Assembly (NCBI GenBank): GCA_029339505.1 | Contig: JAQISU010000033.1 | Location: 4,539,001 to 4,603,000, forward strand | Length of the DNA stretch: 64,000 nt | Direction of reading: 5' to 3' | Source of the DNA: Unio delphinus | Taxonomy: Eukaryota > Mollusca > Bivalvia > Unionida > Unionidae | Shown: positions 62,135 through 64,000 of the stretch, one piece after another | How the letters are laid out: every line of letters starts with the position of its first letter | How positions within the stretch are numbered: the stretch's first letter is position 1 | Position numbers and translations under genes: made by a program | The notes under the pieces: model-generated | Seen by the model: the letters and a program-made list of their open reading frames with translations, nothing else | Told to the model about the DNA's origin: nothing | Database searches by the model: none

Positions 62135-63110
62135 AACTTGACCATGCTAGTTTGAACGAACTAACATAATATCAAAACCTCGAAATAGTATGCGTGTGTG
62201 TATTTGTCTCTATCAAAATGTTTTTGTTTTGGTGTGTTTTAAGAGAATTTGACCCTAAATAACTATGTTTTGGTTATATATTATTTGTTGTTGTTGTTGT
62301 TGTTTTATTTGGGAACAACTATGGCACAGCAGAAGACAAGAAGGTTTGTTTTGTTTGGTTAAAAGTAGTTCCAAGCGCATGGACACCATGACTAAGACGA
62401 CTGGTCTGAGATGACTAGACTGAGATAAGAAAGTAAGGTTAGCAAAACAGCTAAATTTCTCTGTCGCTTGGGTGAGAAAAAGGATTTTAACCCTAGGATA
62501 TCACTACGAGAGAAAGACGAACTTAACATTAAATGTCATTATGCAAATTTAAACCTAGACAATGAGATACAATAGGATGATCTGATTTTACTGACTTTGC
62601 TCTGAAAAAGGAAAGGATCCGCTAAAGACTTTTTGAATTGACAAAGGTCAAATATCATTTTGGGATGTTTTGATAACCTCGGTAGTAATTTGGGATGAAA
62701 GAAGTTTGCAATATTTGCAACACATATTTTTCCTGCTTCTTGGTCCGGGAGTGTCTACTTGTCAAAATTTGAGATTAAATTCAGGTTTTGAGCTTACAAG
62801 GTTCTGTGTTTTGAGACTTAATACAATCTCGTATACACTGGGTTAGATGGATTCGAAGATAGTTTGGCAGTATACTGAAGAGACTGTTTCATTTGTATGA
62901 AATGAAATGAAGTTATGCTTCATTTGCCTAAACTATCTACGAGACAGATTAATAAATACAACCTTGGCAAGTTGGCAGAATTAGTTACATAAAGATCTTT
63001 AGAATTCAGTACACAGGCACAGGAGAACTTGATTAGTGTTCATTGCGTAAAACAACTGTGATACTTGAAAAAGACTGGCTCAAACTAACGTTTAATTTTT
63101 TAACATTTTC

Positions 63111-64000
63111 AGGTCATTTTAAATGACTTCAAAACAGAATGATACTTTAGAAGTCTTGCTGAATCTTCTGATATTAGTGAAAAGGCATCAAACTGTATAA
63201 CACTAAATGTAGTGAGTTCGAAGACAAATTAGAAAAAATGTGGGACAGCATTGAACGTAGGATAGACATTCTGCAAGTGGAAATGAATGATTCTGTCAGA
63301 TATTTTCTCAAGGAAAAAACGTACAAGACTAGATTCAGAACATAAAAAGACTATAACACATACTATGGCCTATTTGCTTATAACAAACACATTAGGAGTC
63401 TTAAAATGTCATAGCATAAGAGAATGTGAATAAAGCGAGAAATATGTTAATCCAGAACGCTCGGATAATCTAATATCGATGACAGAAATGATGCAAATCA
63501 GTCTAGGTCAAGATCAGGTGGTTTTAACCATCAACACAATAATGGCAAACTTAAATGGGGAGATAACTCCTAATATAATTCAATTTATTCATCAAATGAT
63601 GACGATTTCAGAGTGGTTGGAAAGAAAACAGAAATCAAGGTCAAAGTCAAAACCAGGTAAACTGGACTGTATCAAGCGTAGGAACCAAAACTCGTTCTCT
63701 GTTCATACCAGGTCCCCATTAATTAAGCTTAAAAGTCTGTGATATCATGAAGGGTACTTTGTATTTGGCACAGTAAACCACACTGAAATGAAACTGCTTT
63801 GTGACACAGGGGCAAATATGTCCATTTCAAGAAAGAGTATTGTAGAACAATGGTCAAATCCATCAAACATCAATCCAGTAAATACCAGATTATTGACAGT
63901 AACTGGAGAAATTGTATCATTTTTTGGTAAAGCAAATGTGGATATAAAACTTTGGAATAAAGTATATAAAACTGAGATGCTTATTGCAGAAATTCAACAA
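63111..64000 (+). mobile_element. LTR retrotransposon gag/protease region, Ty3/Gypsy-like, runs off the window
   Basis: From about 63745 to the edge an open frame encodes an aspartic protease: EGYFVFGTVNHTEMKLL then CDTGANMSIS, the retropepsin active site, then TGEIVSFFGKANVDIKLW. The same frame upstream (63479-63742) is separated by an in-frame TGA at 63740. A second frame around 63490-63570 (SRSRSGGFNHQHNNGKLKW) looks like a degraded nucleocapsid region. The copy is probably defective. Reverse transcriptase and integrase would lie to the right, outside the window. Confidence 0.75.

Larger units (their letters stand above)
58029..63110. other. No convincing gene; repeats and fold-back elements
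   Basis: Short frames here lack homology or splice context that I can see. Recognisable structure is limited to a 47-bp tandem repeat (60525-60760), two inverted-repeat elements (61128-61276 and 61977-62134) and a short (GTT)n at about 62287. The first exon and promoter of the receptor gene are expected somewhere on the minus strand in this stretch. Confidence 0.4.

Overview
The window is eukaryotic, AT-rich and full of repeats. It is probably from a lophotrochozoan animal, most likely a mollusc. The evidence is a tRNA-derived SINE whose body I recall from molluscan genomes (V-SINE/RUDI type), CR1/L2-like LINE fragments, many (ATAC)n and (TA)n tracts, and a multi-exon gene with canonical GT/AG splice sites. 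The phylum is an inference.

Positions 1 to about 12,348 hold most of an endogenous double-stranded DNA virus of the Maverick/Polinton or adintovirus type. Its left part lies outside the window. Genes seen are a double jelly-roll-like major capsid protein (open to the left edge), a small Gly/basic virion-like protein, two unknown proteins, an HNH endonuclease, a Cys-rich protein, a very large family B DNA polymerase/SF1 helicase/HNH fusion, a retroviral-type (rve) integrase, a DUF5679 plus parvovirus-VP1-like phospholipase A2 protein, and an A32-like packaging ATPase. Polymerase, integrase, PLA2 and ATPase genes each carry one or two point lesions, so the copy looks recently inactivated. A dispersed family of short perfect hairpins with a 3-base loop is scattered through both coding and non-coding parts of this element. 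A 1.1 kb non-coding block (3,990-5,070) carries tandem repeats and nested palindromes and is the best origin candidate.

From 12,349 to 27,640 there is a segmental duplication (copy A 12,349-18,885; copy B 20,836-27,640) made largely of minisatellites and microsatellites. Each copy holds, on the minus strand, the terminal exon of a receptor tail with a consensus ITIM and a consensus ITSM.

From 58,028 down to 25,491, on the minus strand, one gene can be assembled by hand with matching splice phases. Its exons are: signal-peptide exon, V-type Ig exon, five tandem 294-nt Ig exons, transmembrane exon, and three cytoplasmic exons carrying MTYAQV, YMNI, AYAAI, LYSGL, LNYVEL and TTYTEV. It looks like an invertebrate inhibitory-type immunoreceptor. 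The Ig exons sit in repeat units with LINE fragments, (ATAC)n tracts, a second tRNA-SINE and an unexplained conserved ORF, which suggests exon amplification by segmental duplication.

From 58,029 to 63,100 I see no convincing gene, only a 47-bp tandem repeat and two fold-back palindromes. The window ends inside the gag/protease region of an LTR retrotransposon.
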